From NCBI GenBank assembly GCA_020847635.1, contig JADLBQ010000022.1:1-37849 (forward strand): a DNA stretch of 37,849 nucleotides. The letters run 5' to 3'. This DNA is from Bacteroidia bacterium. Its GTDB lineage: Bacteria; Bacteroidota; Bacteroidia; AKYH767-A; OLB10. Both the position numbers and the translations under genes were made by a program. Shown here in pieces: positions 17,337-26,125 of the stretch (its first letter is position 1; the number at the start of each line of letters is the position of its first letter). Below the pieces are notes generated by a model. The model made no database searches. It saw nothing but the letters and a program-made list of their open reading frames with translations, and was not told the DNA's origin.

Positions 17337-18449
17337 TCAGGATTCGTGGTAATGAAGAATGCGATGCCCTCCTTCTTTAAGGTACTTCTCTTTTTCAAAC
17401 AGCTTGATATCAGACTGAACCATTTCTTTTATGATTTTGTCAAGAGTATATTTAGGTTTCCACTTCAGATTTTTCCGGGCTTTCAAGGCATCACCAATCA
17501 ATAAATCAACTTCAGACGGACGGTAGTATGTCTTATCAATGTGCATCACAATGGTGCCGGGTTTCAGTTTAAAACGGTCGTAGCATTTGACAACCCGTGC
17601 TTTTTCTTTTTCATTTTTGCCTTCAAAGGCAATTTCAATTCCGGCTTCATTAAATGCTTTATAAATAAAATCACGCACCGAAGTGGTAACTCCTGTTGCA
17701 ACCACATAGTCTTCTGCTTTCTTTTGCTGAAGCATCAGGTACATCGCTTCAACATAATCCCGGGCATGCCCCCAGTCACGTTTGGCATCAATATTACCCA
17801 TGTAAACATTTTTCTGTAGTCCTAAGGCAATCCGGGCAACAGCACGGGTTACTTTACGGGTTACAAAGGTTTCACCTCGGATCGGAGATTCGTGGTTAAA
17901 CAGGATTCCATTCACAGCAAACATATTATATGCTTCCCGGTAATTGACGGTAATCCAGTAAGCATATAGCTTGGAAACTGCATAAGGTGAGCGCGGGTAA
18001 AATGGTGTGGTTTCACGCTGGGGAACCTCCTGAACCAACCCATAGAGTTCGGATGTTGAGGCCTGGTAAATCCGGCAGGTCCGGGTAAGGCCTAAAAGTC
18101 TGACAGCCTCTAAAATCCTAAGGGTACCGATTCCATCCGCATTGGCAGTATATTCAGGAATCTCAAAACTAACTTTTACATGCGACATTGCACCCAGGTT
18201 ATAGATTTCATCCGGCTGTACCTCCTGAATAATCCGGATCAGGTTGGTCGAGTCGGTAAGATCTCCATAATGCAACTTAAATCGTACATCTTTTTCATGA
18301 AAATCATGGTAGAGATGGTCAATCCGTTCAGTATTAAAGAGTGAACTCCTTCGTTTAATTCCATGAACTTCATAACCTTTCTTAAGGAGAAATTCAGCCA
18401 GATAGGCACCATCCTGCCCGGTGATTCCGGTAATTATTGCTTTTTTCAT
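17337..18449 (-). CDS. gmd: GDP-mannose 4,6-dehydratase
   Basis: This short-chain dehydratase makes GDP-4-keto-6-deoxy-D-mannose, the first committed step to GDP-L-fucose. The 370-residue protein has the NADP-binding [15 protein letters not shown] (residues 7-21), the conserved [14 protein letters not shown] segment (33-46), the catalytic TSE in ASTSELYG (Thr132, Ser133, Glu134) and YAVSK (Tyr156, Lys160). All active-site residues are intact. It is transcribed divergently from the Wzc-type gene, sharing a 224-base intergenic region, and is followed by fcl. GDP-fucose is probably used by the glycosyltransferases of the + strand operon. Confidence 0.97.
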   Translation of the reverse strand: MKKAIITGITGQDGAYLAEFLLKKGYEVHGIKRRSSLFNTERIDHLYHDFHEKDVRFKLHYGDLTDSTNLIRIIQEVQPDEIYNLGAMSHVKVSFEIPEYTANADGIGTLRILEAVRLLGLTRTCRIYQASTSELYGLVQEVPQRETTPFYPRSPYAVSKLYAYWITVNYREAYNMFAVNGILFNHESPIRGETFVTRKVTRAVARIALGLQKNVYMGNIDAKRDWGHARDYVEAMYLMLQQKKAEDYVVATGVTTSVRDFIYKAFNEAGIEIAFEGKNEKEKARVVKCYDRFKLKPGTIVMHIDKTYYRPSEVDLLIGDALKARKNLKWKPKYTLDKIIKEMVQSDIKLFEKEKYLKEGGHRILHYHES

Positions 18450-18497
18450 GCTGGATAAATTGAGTGAATGCGATTTGCTGAAACGCTTTTAAGGGTG

Positions 18498-18505
18498 CGA
18501 AGTTA
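18498..18505 (-). promoter_or_regulatory. Putative -7 element for gmd-fcl
   Basis: On the - strand this reads TAACTTCG followed by CACC, one mismatch from TAnnTTTG. The region about 20 bases upstream is T-rich (TTTTTTAAAACC) without a clean TTTG. It lies about 48 bases before the gmd ATG. Confidence 0.35.
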
Positions 18506-18568
18506 CATGGATTGTTTTAGGTTTTAAAAAAGAGGTTCTGATAACTTAAAGTTTCATAAAAGGTTCAT

Positions 18569-18576
18569 TACTTTTG
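18569..18576 (+). promoter_or_regulatory. Putative -7 element for the polysaccharide export operon
   Basis: TACTTTTG matches TAnnTTTG fully; the -33 position is poor. A start near 18582 would leave a leader of about 90 bases before the Wzc-type ATG. I see no Bacteroides-type UpxY antitermination gene after it. The divergent gmd box lies 60-70 bases away, so both operons may share control. Confidence 0.42.
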
Positions 18577-18673
18577 TCGATTGAAAATTTCTCACGAGAT
18601 AAGAACCATCTGCCTGTTTTTTCTGTATAAACAACTTTCTTTCTTGTTTCAAGTTAATTGCTATCAATAGTAA

Positions 18674-20983
18674 ATGAAAACTGCAAATACGGCTAATGCC
18701 ATTGTTAACCAGCAGGACATTAAGAACCTTTTTGTGAAGGTATTGAAAAACTGGTACTGGATCCTGATTTTTGTAATTCTCTGCGGGGCAGCTTCCTATA
18801 TCTATCTTCGAAAATCAACCTATATATACGGAGCACAAGCAAAAATTCTGATCAAACCCCAGAAAAACCAGCTCCAGGATGCTTTAAGTAAATCCTTTGG
18901 CAGCCAGCAGAATGAGCAGGATGTAGCCAATGAAATGGAAATTCTGAAGTCATCAAAGCTGGTGGGTGAAACAGTAAATAAGCTCAAGCTGGATGTATCA
19001 TACTTTATTAAAGGGAGGCTTCGTACGGGTGAAATTTATCAAGGTGTTCCTTTTATCGTTGTTGATGCTAAAATTCTGGATTATAATTTTTATGGAGTTC
19101 CATTTAATATCAGCATCCTGAATTCTGAAAGATACACCCTTCAGATAGAGAATGAAAGCTATTCATTTAATAAGACCTATAAGTTTGGAGAGCCTGTAGT
19201 AAATGATAAATTCTCCTTTATTATTAATGGGAAAACAGAACAAATAGAAGGTAACAGCAAGCTAAGTGAAGTAAACTATCAGTTTACCATTAATAATGCA
19301 AAGCAGTTGTTGGCTAAATATCAGAATGCACTGAGGCTTGAGAAGGATTACGATGCTTCGGTTATTAAAATAAATGTTGAAGATGAAATTCCTGAAAGAG
19401 CAGTGGCTTTTCTTGATACACTTTCACACTTGTATATTGATTATTCTGTTTCGGTACAACGAGAGATCAATACAAATACGATTAAGTTTATCGAGGATTT
19501 GTTAGAGGATGTAACTGGTGTGCTTAACAGTGTTGAGACCAACCTCGAACAATACCAGAGGCAGACCGGAACCGTTAGTACCGAAGAGCAGGGAGCCATG
19601 TACCTTCAGCAAAAGGCTGATGCAGAAACAGAATTAAGCAAGCTTCAGGTTCAGCAGCGTTCAGTTGATTATCTGTATGAAAGTCTGACATCAGGCGGAG
19701 ACATGACTACCATTTCACCTTCCTTACTTTCTGAACAGGCCGATCCTACCTTTAGTCAGGCTTTTCAGGAACTTAGCCAGTTAATTCAGAAAAGAAATAA
19801 CCTGTTATTCAGTAATACTCCGAATAGTCCGGTGGTTAAGGAAGTTGATGTTCAGATTGAAACCGGAAAGACAAAACTGCTCCAGATGATTTTGAATCTC
19901 AGACGCTCATTACTGGTTAAAATTAATGGGTTAAATGCTCAGCTAGGTAAATTTCAATCCAGGATCAGTATGATACCTTCAACCCAAAAGGGAATTGTGA
20001 ATATAAACAGAAAGGTTGCCATCAATGAAAAAATATATATTTTTCTGCTTGAAACCCGTGCTCAGACCGTTATCTCCAGTGCTTCAATTGTACCTGATAA
20101 ATCAATCATTGAGCCTTCTTCAAGTACCGGGCTGATTAAGCCAATCAGAAATAAAATAATGATCATGGGTTTTGGAGTGGCCATGGCTTTATCGTTTATG
20201 CTCATTTTCCTCAAAGGCCTCTTCTATAACTACATTACAACCAAAGATGATATTACAGCATTAACCAATCTCCCGGTCATTGGAGTCATTGGACAGAGTA
20301 AAGAAGCAAAAGGTAACTATTTAGTGGTTGAAAAAAGTCCACAGTCGCTGACTACGGAAGCTTTTCGTGTGATCAGAACAAATCTTTCATTTTACAGTAC
20401 TCAGAATCCCAGTAAAATTCTATTGTTAACCTCCAACCATCCCGGTGAAGGAAAAACGTTTTGTTCAGTTAACATAGCCTCCATTCTAGCAAAGACTAAA
20501 AAGAAAGTCATCCTGATTGACCTTGATCTTCACAAACCCAAACAGGCCAATGCATTTAATCTTAAGAATGATATTGGAATCAGCACCTTCCTGGCCGGGA
20601 AATCATCACTGAATGAGATTATTCAGGAATCTCCAGTTGAAAATCTGGACCTGATTTTGTCCGGTCCCCGTACTCCTAATGCTTCTGAACTGTTGCATGA
20701 GCCGGCTCTTGAACAAATGTTGATTGAACTCAGAAAACGGTATGAATATATTCTGCTGGATTCACCACCTGTCGGGTTATTGTCCGATTCTCTGTTATTA
20801 ATGAAATATAGCGACATCAATCTGTTTGTCCTGAAAGCGTATAAGTCTAAGAAAGATTCAGTTGAGCTGGCATTAAATCTGGCCGAGAAAAATCAAATTA
20901 AGAAACTTAGTTTTATTCTAAACGGTGTGAGTGCAAAAAATATTCCTGCCGGATACGGGGGAAGCTATTATTACAATAAATAA
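18674..20983 (+). CDS. Wzc-type polysaccharide co-polymerase / tyrosine autokinase
   Basis: This 769-residue inner-membrane protein is expected to control chain length and export of a Wzy-type polysaccharide. An N-terminal cytosolic tail leads to membrane helix 1 (about residues 27-45), a Wzz periplasmic domain with long coiled-coil stretches (for example EQYQRQTGTVSTEEQ near 290) and helix 2 (about 495-515). The C-terminal BY-kinase domain has Walker A NHPGEGKT (about 587-594), Walker A' VILIDLDLHKP (about 612-622) and Walker B YILLDSPPVG (about 692-701). The C-terminus ends in a very short tyrosine cluster (YGGSYYYNK), four tyrosines within nine residues, compared with longer clusters in enterobacterial Wzc. 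Kinase and co-polymerase are fused as in Gram-negative Wzc. No Wza exporter or Wzy polymerase is in the window. Confidence 0.93.
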   Translation: MKTANTANAIVNQQDIKNLFVKVLKNWYWILIFVILCGAASYIYLRKSTYIYGAQAKILIKPQKNQLQDALSKSFGSQQNEQDVANEMEILKSSKLVGETVNKLKLDVSYFIKGRLRTGEIYQGVPFIVVDAKILDYNFYGVPFNISILNSERYTLQIENESYSFNKTYKFGEPVVNDKFSFIINGKTEQIEGNSKLSEVNYQFTINNAKQLLAKYQNALRLEKDYDASVIKINVEDEIPERAVAFLDTLSHLYIDYSVSVQREINTNTIKFIEDLLEDVTGVLNSVETNLEQYQRQTGTVSTEEQGAMYLQQKADAETELSKLQVQQRSVDYLYESLTSGGDMTTISPSLLSEQADPTFSQAFQELSQLIQKRNNLLFSNTPNSPVVKEVDVQIETGKTKLLQMILNLRRSLLVKINGLNAQLGKFQSRISMIPSTQKGIVNINRKVAINEKIYIFLLETRAQTVISSASIVPDKSIIEPSSSTGLIKPIRNKIMIMGFGVAMALSFMLIFLKGLFYNYITTKDDITALTNLPVIGVIGQSKEAKGNYLVVEKSPQSLTTEAFRVIRTNLSFYSTQNPSKILLLTSNHPGEGKTFCSVNIASILAKTKKKVILIDLDLHKPKQANAFNLKNDIGISTFLAGKSSLNEIIQESPVENLDLILSGPRTPNASELLHEPALEQMLIELRKRYEYILLDSPPVGLLSDSLLLMKYSDINLFVLKAYKSKKDSVELALNLAEKNQIKKLSFILNGVSAKNIPAGYGGSYYYNK

Positions 20984-20993
20984 AAATTTACAG

Positions 20994-21010
20994 AGATCAG
21001 AAGCTGATCT
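20994..21010 (+). promoter_or_regulatory. Perfect 7-bp hairpin just before an ABC transporter start codon
   Basis: AGATCAG-AAG-CTGATCT is a perfect inverted repeat with a 3-base loop. It ends two bases before the ATG at 21013 and lies 10 bases after the Wzc-type stop. A G-U pair could extend it by one. There is no T-tract, so it is not a standard terminator. It would cover the ribosome-docking region and may tune translation of the transporter or mRNA stability. Confidence 0.45.
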
Positions 21011-21012
21011 TC

Positions 21013-22794
21013 ATGAACCCAAAAAGGAATAATTACCTTAAAAACTCCTTAAGAAGTATTCAGGAGTATGTAAACAGGAAGAATAAAATCAGACTGGTTT
21101 ATTTGGCAGCATTATTACTAAGTACGGCTGTTTTTGATGTGTTTGGCCTGGCTTTTATACTGCCTGTTATTAGTGTAGCAACTAATCCGGAGCTTATTCA
21201 GGAGGACAAAATACTTAGCTATTTATACAATACATTGGGATTTACTGATAATAATGAATTTATTATTTTTCTGATAGTAAGCCTGTTTATCATTTTTATT
21301 GCTAAAAGTACCTGGGGTATCATGGTAGCCTATCTCCAGACCCGATTAGTTACTGATATGGCACTTTCAATTTCCAGAGATCAGTTTTATAAATATTTTT
21401 CAATTCCTTATCCTGAATTTCAAAATCTGAAGTCTTCTGTTATAACAAAGGACATTGTTGCAAATGCTGTAAGCTACATTCAATGGATTGTACTGAGTAT
21501 GATTACTGTTTTTACAGAAGGGTTTATAATTCTGTTGATTGTAGCCGGTATTGCTCTTTTCAATATTCAGCTTTTTGTCTTTATTTCATTAATTGTTATT
21601 CCTGCTGCAGCACTCACATCACGGATCATCCGAAATAAATCAAAGAGTATCGGGACAGGTATTGATACCTACTTCCCTCTTTCGTTAGCTTCGGCCGGTC
21701 AGGCAATTCAGGGCTATACCGATATTAAACTTACCGGGAAGGAGGATTATTACATTAATCGCTTTTCGGACTACCAGAAAAATTATTTGTGGTTTAGCCT
21801 GAAACAAAGTTTTGTTAACCAGATCCCGTTCCGTACCAATGAAATCATTGCATTGCTCGGCATGATTATCATTTTTGTGTATGCTTTATTTGTCTCTGAT
21901 AATCAGACTGATCTGATCACTCTCATTAGCCTTTTTGCAGCTGCCTCTTACCGTATGATGCCTTCACTTAACAGAATTGTTAATGCGCTTAATTTTATGA
22001 GTACTAATCAAGTCTCTATTAACAACCTGGATAAATACATGCATTATTTTTACAAGCAAAACAGTCTGAGAATTGAACAGCAGCCCCTGAACTTTGAACA
22101 AGATATAGAATTCCGGGATGTTACCTATAAATTTAATGAGGGAGATACTCCGGTTTTGAAAGGAGTCAATCTGATTGTGAGAAAAGGAGAAAAAATTGGC
22201 TTTGTAGGTAAATCAGGATCCGGTAAAACCACCCTGATGAATATTCTGCTTCAGTTCTACGTTCAGCAAGAAGGTCAGTTATTGGTTGACGGAGTCCCGG
22301 TTACACTTACCAATACCGTTGCCTGGAGAAATAAAATTGGATATGTGAAACAGGATATCTTCTTATTGGATGCTTCAATAAAGGAGAATATTGCTTTGGG
22401 TGAGGATCAGGTTGATGAGGAAAAACTCAGCAGAGCCATTCAGCAAGCCTCATTGGCTGATTTTATTAATTCATTACCTGACGGAACTAACACCCTGATA
22501 GGTGAGCGTGGATCAAGACTTTCTGGAGGACAAAAGCAACGAATCGGAATTGCACGTTCACTTTACCGGAATGCTGAGGTCTTAATTTTTGATGAAGCTA
22601 CCAGTGCACTGGATACAATTACCGAAACAGAAGTAACCCAGGCTATTGATAACCTTGGTAAGTCAAACAAAACTATTTTTATAATTGCTCATAGAATTAC
22701 AACTTTAAAAAATTGCAATCGTATTTATGAGTTGGAGAATGGAAGTGTTGCAGGAGCTCATTCTTATAAAGAATTGATTGAAAAAGTAATCTGA
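21013..22794 (+). CDS. MsbA/PglK-like ABC transporter, permease-ATPase fusion
   Basis: This is a half-transporter of 593 residues with a six-helix type IV exporter membrane domain (about residues 28-315) fused to an ATPase domain. The ATPase has Walker A GKSGSGKTT (about 398-406), signature LSGGQKQR (about 502-509) and Walker B LIFDEAT (about 525-531), all intact, so the homodimer should hydrolyse ATP. Such exporters flip lipid A-core (MsbA) or undecaprenyl-linked oligosaccharide (PglK/WlaB). The location right after a Wzc-type gene and before sugar-precursor and glycosyltransferase genes favours a glycan flippase, but an MsbA or drug-export role cannot be excluded. The start lies 2 bases after a hairpin. 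The next gene begins 9 bases after its stop. Confidence 0.9.
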   Translation: MNPKRNNYLKNSLRSIQEYVNRKNKIRLVYLAALLLSTAVFDVFGLAFILPVISVATNPELIQEDKILSYLYNTLGFTDNNEFIIFLIVSLFIIFIAKSTWGIMVAYLQTRLVTDMALSISRDQFYKYFSIPYPEFQNLKSSVITKDIVANAVSYIQWIVLSMITVFTEGFIILLIVAGIALFNIQLFVFISLIVIPAAALTSRIIRNKSKSIGTGIDTYFPLSLASAGQAIQGYTDIKLTGKEDYYINRFSDYQKNYLWFSLKQSFVNQIPFRTNEIIALLGMIIIFVYALFVSDNQTDLITLISLFAAASYRMMPSLNRIVNALNFMSTNQVSINNLDKYMHYFYKQNSLRIEQQPLNFEQDIEFRDVTYKFNEGDTPVLKGVNLIVRKGEKIGFVGKSGSGKTTLMNILLQFYVQQEGQLLVDGVPVTLTNTVAWRNKIGYVKQDIFLLDASIKENIALGEDQVDEEKLSRAIQQASLADFINSLPDGTNTLIGERGSRLSGGQKQRIGIARSLYRNAEVLIFDEATSALDTITETEVTQAIDNLGKSNKTIFIIAHRITTLKNCNRIYELENGSVAGAHSYKELIEKVI

Positions 22795-22803
22795 GTAAAA
22801 TTG

Positions 22804-23967
22804 ATGATTTTCAGGCAGGCATTTGGACTGGTATCCTCTTTTAAAAATTATAAAAAAAGGGAGGAAGTAATCAATGTTAGTGAAGCTATTCATGCCATTA
22901 AGTTGTGTATGACCTGGTATCAGTCAGGGTTCGACCGTCAGCGTTTACCTGCTTCTTCCTATTCGATCTTACTTGATAGCTATAAAGGGCCTTCTGTTCG
23001 GGTTGTTGCACACTGGTTAAGATTCTTTTGCAAAATAGATAAAAGTCTCGTTTTGGACCGGTGCGAGTATGCAAATCATCTTGTAGACTGGCTGCTGAAG
23101 ATCCAGAAACCAGATGGTAGCTGGCCGGTTGGAAGTTCTGATTATAATAATAGGCCGGCCGGAATTTTTCCGGGAGGAATAGCTGTAAATGCATTATTGA
23201 TTTATCTCTCTGAGTTTGGAAAAAACGAAGAAGTTGAATTGGCAATAAAAAAGCATTTAGAATGGCTGATAAAGATGCAGGGCACAAATGGAGGATGGGA
23301 ATTTTATCATTTTAACAGACCGTTGAAGTTATCAATCGTGGCTGCCTGCTTATTTCAGAGTGGTTCTTATTTTAATAATAAACTTTATTCAGAACACGGT
23401 GAGAAAGCAATAAGTTACATTCTTTCCTTTCAAACTGCAAATGGATATTTTCATTTCCCTGGACTCAATCCAAAAGGACACTTCAGTTCAGATTATATGT
23501 ATATCCTGTTCGGAATTTCGGAAACACTTCAACTTATTGACGATGTGATGTTAAAAAAGGCTCTTACTACAGGAGTTCAGCCCTTGGTTAATAGTTTGAA
23601 CCGGAATCAGGCTCTGCCAGGAATCATTAATCAGCAATTTAAAGCGGCATCAAATTATAATTCTCTTTTTGCCAGTTCTATCCTGGCGTTAACATTGCTT
23701 ACTTATATTGATAAGCATAAAGATGAAAACTTTTTTTCATATAGTATAAAGCTGCTGACTTTTCTGGCGGCCAATCAGTCACGGGATCCTGGCAAGGCTG
23801 TCAACGGAGGCTTCTCAGCATCTATACCGGCAAGTGGAGGACATAAACCCTATGAGATTACTGGTGAATCGGTTGCTATTTTTGCAGAAGGATTAGCTAT
23901 CTATTTTAAATACCAGCAACAGAATAATACACAACTCACACCAACTAATAAAGTTACTGTTCCATAA
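22804..23967 (+). CDS. Prenyltransferase/squalene-cyclase-fold (alpha/alpha barrel) protein
   Basis: This roughly 387-residue protein has repeated helical pairs joined by QW-like motifs: QKPDGSWP (about residues 97-104), QGTNGGWEF (about 158-166) and QTANGYFHF (about 210-218), with a weaker QSRDPGKAVNGGF near 322. These are typical of the terpenoid-cyclase/prenyltransferase alpha/alpha toroid. The DxDD acid motif of class II cyclases is not present, so it is unlikely to be a squalene-hopene cyclase. There is no signal peptide or membrane helix. Similar folds occur in glycan lyases and epimerases, so a role in glycan modification is possible but unproven. I chose the ATG at 22804; a TTG directly in front is the alternative. 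It is flanked by an ABC exporter and UDP-GlcNAc 2-epimerase in the same operon. Confidence 0.75.
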   Translation: MIFRQAFGLVSSFKNYKKREEVINVSEAIHAIKLCMTWYQSGFDRQRLPASSYSILLDSYKGPSVRVVAHWLRFFCKIDKSLVLDRCEYANHLVDWLLKIQKPDGSWPVGSSDYNNRPAGIFPGGIAVNALLIYLSEFGKNEEVELAIKKHLEWLIKMQGTNGGWEFYHFNRPLKLSIVAACLFQSGSYFNNKLYSEHGEKAISYILSFQTANGYFHFPGLNPKGHFSSDYMYILFGISETLQLIDDVMLKKALTTGVQPLVNSLNRNQALPGIINQQFKAASNYNSLFASSILALTLLTYIDKHKDENFFSYSIKLLTFLAANQSRDPGKAVNGGFSASIPASGGHKPYEITGESVAIFAEGLAIYFKYQQQNNTQLTPTNKVTVP

Positions 23968-23988
23968 AACAGATGGATTAAATTAAGC

Positions 23989-25116
23989 ATGAAGAAAATT
24001 CTAATTGTTGTCGGTACCAGACCTAATTTTATAAAGATTACCCGCTTTAAAGCAGAAAATGAGAAAATGGGTTCTCCATTTGATATAAAGATTGTTCATA
24101 CCGGGCAGCATTATGATGATAAGATGGCTAATGTGTTTTTTGACCAGTTTCGATTAGCTCCCGATTTTTTTCTCAATATTCCTAATGCAAGCCCTAATAC
24201 GCAAATGGCTGAAATTATGCTCAGGCTGGAGCAGGTGATAAATCAACAAAAGCCTGATTTGGTACTGGTGCCGGGAGATGTGAATTCTACCTTTGCTGCT
24301 GCATTAACCTGTAACAAAATGGGAATTAAAATTGGTCATATAGAAAGCGGACTCAGAAGTTTTGACCGTACAATGCCCGAAGAGTTTAACAGGATCCTGA
24401 CCGATGAAGTTGCAGATTACTATTTTGTTACCGAACCAAGTGGTAAATCCCATCTGCAAAACGAAGGTAAGTTAACTGAACGGATTTTCTTTGTTGGTAA
24501 TACTATGATTGATACATTGGTCGCTTACCATGAGGAAATTAACTCAAGTGATATAATAGACCGGCTGGGTCTTACAGCCAAACAGTATGTTCTAATGACC
24601 ATGCATAGGCCGGCAACAGTTGACCAGACTGAAGGCCTTACAAAATTATTTGATGCAATCAGAATAATAACTGACCGTTTTAAAGTAGTGTTCCCGATTC
24701 ATCCAAGAACAATTCAGAATATTCGCCATTTAGGAATGGAAACAGAAATGAAGCAGATTCAAGGATTGTTAATTACCGAACCTCAGGATTATTTTGCATT
24801 TCAAAAACTTATCTCTTGTTGTAAATTTGTATTGACTGACAGCGGAGGCATCCAGGAAGAAACAACTTTTCTTCAGATTCCATGCCTGACTTTACGTCCA
24901 AATACCGAGCGGCCTGTTACTGTAGATACCGGTACGAATGAACTGATCCCGTTTGATACGGAAATAATACAAATGAAGATGAAGGCTATAGCAGAAGAAA
25001 AGTTTAAAAAGGGCAATATCCCAGAGAAATGGGATGGAATGGCTACCCACAGAATCCTGGAACATTGTCTGCAACTACTGGTTTCTGAGAAGAAGGAAAA
25101 TACAACAATCAGATAA
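23989..25116 (+). CDS. wecB: UDP-N-acetylglucosamine 2-epimerase (non-hydrolysing)
   Basis: This cytosolic enzyme interconverts UDP-GlcNAc and UDP-ManNAc and supplies ManNAc or ManNAcA for surface polymers. The 375-residue protein shows VVGTRPNFIK at the N-terminus, HTGQHYDDKM, PGDVNSTFAA, HIESGLRSFDRTMPEEFNR, and the C-terminal UDP-binding DSGGIQEET (about residues 284-292) with TERPVT. The segment usually written HRRENFG in enterobacterial WecB reads MHRPATVD here, keeping the His-Arg pair but not the rest; the same variant is, from memory, common in this phylum. Length and all glycan-binding motifs are normal. A UDP-ManNAc dehydrogenase (wecC) is not seen. The gene lies 21 bases after the cyclase-fold gene and 2 bases before the FemAB-like gene. 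Confidence 0.95.
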   Translation: MKKILIVVGTRPNFIKITRFKAENEKMGSPFDIKIVHTGQHYDDKMANVFFDQFRLAPDFFLNIPNASPNTQMAEIMLRLEQVINQQKPDLVLVPGDVNSTFAAALTCNKMGIKIGHIESGLRSFDRTMPEEFNRILTDEVADYYFVTEPSGKSHLQNEGKLTERIFFVGNTMIDTLVAYHEEINSSDIIDRLGLTAKQYVLMTMHRPATVDQTEGLTKLFDAIRIITDRFKVVFPIHPRTIQNIRHLGMETEMKQIQGLLITEPQDYFAFQKLISCCKFVLTDSGGIQEETTFLQIPCLTLRPNTERPVTVDTGTNELIPFDTEIIQMKMKAIAEEKFKKGNIPEKWDGMATHRILEHCLQLLVSEKKENTTIR

Positions 25117-25118
25117 TT

Positions 25119-26123
25119 ATGCAATTCTTATCTTACTCGGAAGAGTCGCATCTGCCGTCCCTAAGCAAGATCGATGAGAACTGGCCATTTCAGTTTCTAA
25201 GCGAATATTGCCGGTTTCTTGAAGTATGGTTTGGAGATAAGATTTTGATTGTTTATGAACCTTCTTTAGCAGCTTATCTTCCGCTTAGAATTTATAAACG
25301 ACTTGTATTCAGATTTGGCCAGATTCTTCATGCACCTGTTGCAAATGGGGAAGAATTGCAGCAAAAAGATCAGCTTGTCTTCTTTAATTTGATGCTGATG
25401 AATATGCGGAGAGTAAATATTTGTGACCGGTTAGTTCAGCCTCATCCCTTCGGAATTCTTGGTGCCCTTCCACACAATACTTCTTATTGTGAGTTTGGAA
25501 CTTATATTACAGAATTGTCCAGATTGAATAACAATGAAATATTTGAATCAATAAATGACAAGTACAAAAAAGCAATAAAACATGCAATTAATAATAAAGG
25601 AGTAGTAAGAACAGGATGGGAAAATTTTGATACCTTCTATCCAATTTTAGAATCTACACTTAATAAAGCAGGAATCGGAGTCGAATGCAAAGAATATTTT
25701 CTACGGTTGCATGACTTTTTAGGAGATAAATACTCAACTTTAGCAGTGGTTTATGATCAGGACCGGCTGATTGGCGGAGCTGTTTTTTTACATTCCCGGT
25801 ATGCTGCTTATTGTACTCATGCGGCTAATATTAATGAAACCAAGCTGTATGGAGCAATGAAATTGTTACATTATGAAATGATGCTGCATTTCAAAGCTCA
25901 AAATGTGAAACGCTACGATCTGGTTGGTGTCAGACTACATAACGACAACCCGTCTCTGGAAGGAATTTTCAGATTTAAAAAGGGATTTGGAGGTAAATTA
26001 AAAACCGGCTACCTGTGGAAAACCGATATAAGACCGGCCAAGCTTAAAGTGTATGATTGGATTCAGCAAGTTCGCAGACGTAGAAATAAAATTAAAGATA
26101 TCATTGATCAGGTTAATCGTTAA
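25119..26123 (+). CDS. FemAB/GNAT-superfamily acyl- or aminoacyltransferase-like protein
   Basis: This 334-residue protein resembles the FemAB (lipid II-glycyltransferase) group of duplicated GNAT folds. Recognisable pieces are ESINDKYKKAIKHAIN (near residue 142), the strand LAVVYDQDRLIGGAVFL (about 207-223), the helix KLYGAMKLLHYEMM, and YDLVGVRLHNDNPSLEGIF with GFGGKL near the C-terminus. Several proteins of this group in polysaccharide loci acylate or aminoacylate amino sugars. No membrane segment is seen, so it would act in the cytosol on a precursor. It starts two bases after wecB and ends two bases before the GT4 gene. Transfer of an amino acid or acyl group to an amino sugar is inferred from fold and position. 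Confidence 0.72.
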   Translation: MQFLSYSEESHLPSLSKIDENWPFQFLSEYCRFLEVWFGDKILIVYEPSLAAYLPLRIYKRLVFRFGQILHAPVANGEELQQKDQLVFFNLMLMNMRRVNICDRLVQPHPFGILGALPHNTSYCEFGTYITELSRLNNNEIFESINDKYKKAIKHAINNKGVVRTGWENFDTFYPILESTLNKAGIGVECKEYFLRLHDFLGDKYSTLAVVYDQDRLIGGAVFLHSRYAAYCTHAANINETKLYGAMKLLHYEMMLHFKAQNVKRYDLVGVRLHNDNPSLEGIFRFKKGFGGKLKTGYLWKTDIRPAKLKVYDWIQQVRRRRNKIKDIIDQVNR

Positions 26124-26125
26124 TA

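Noticed and set aside
17046-17504. A 152-codon + strand frame over fcl and gmd
   Set aside because: It spans the junction of two well-defined - strand enzymes and reads as antisense low-complexity hydrophobic sequence.
18450-18673. A riboswitch or Upx-type leader between gmd and the Wzc-type gene
   Set aside because: No conserved aptamer-like pairing was recognisable and no UpxY antiterminator gene accompanies it; only promoter-like boxes were found.
22898-23287. A 129-codon - strand frame inside the cyclase-fold gene
   Set aside because: The + strand frame has recognisable QW-like repeats and operon spacing; the antisense product has none.
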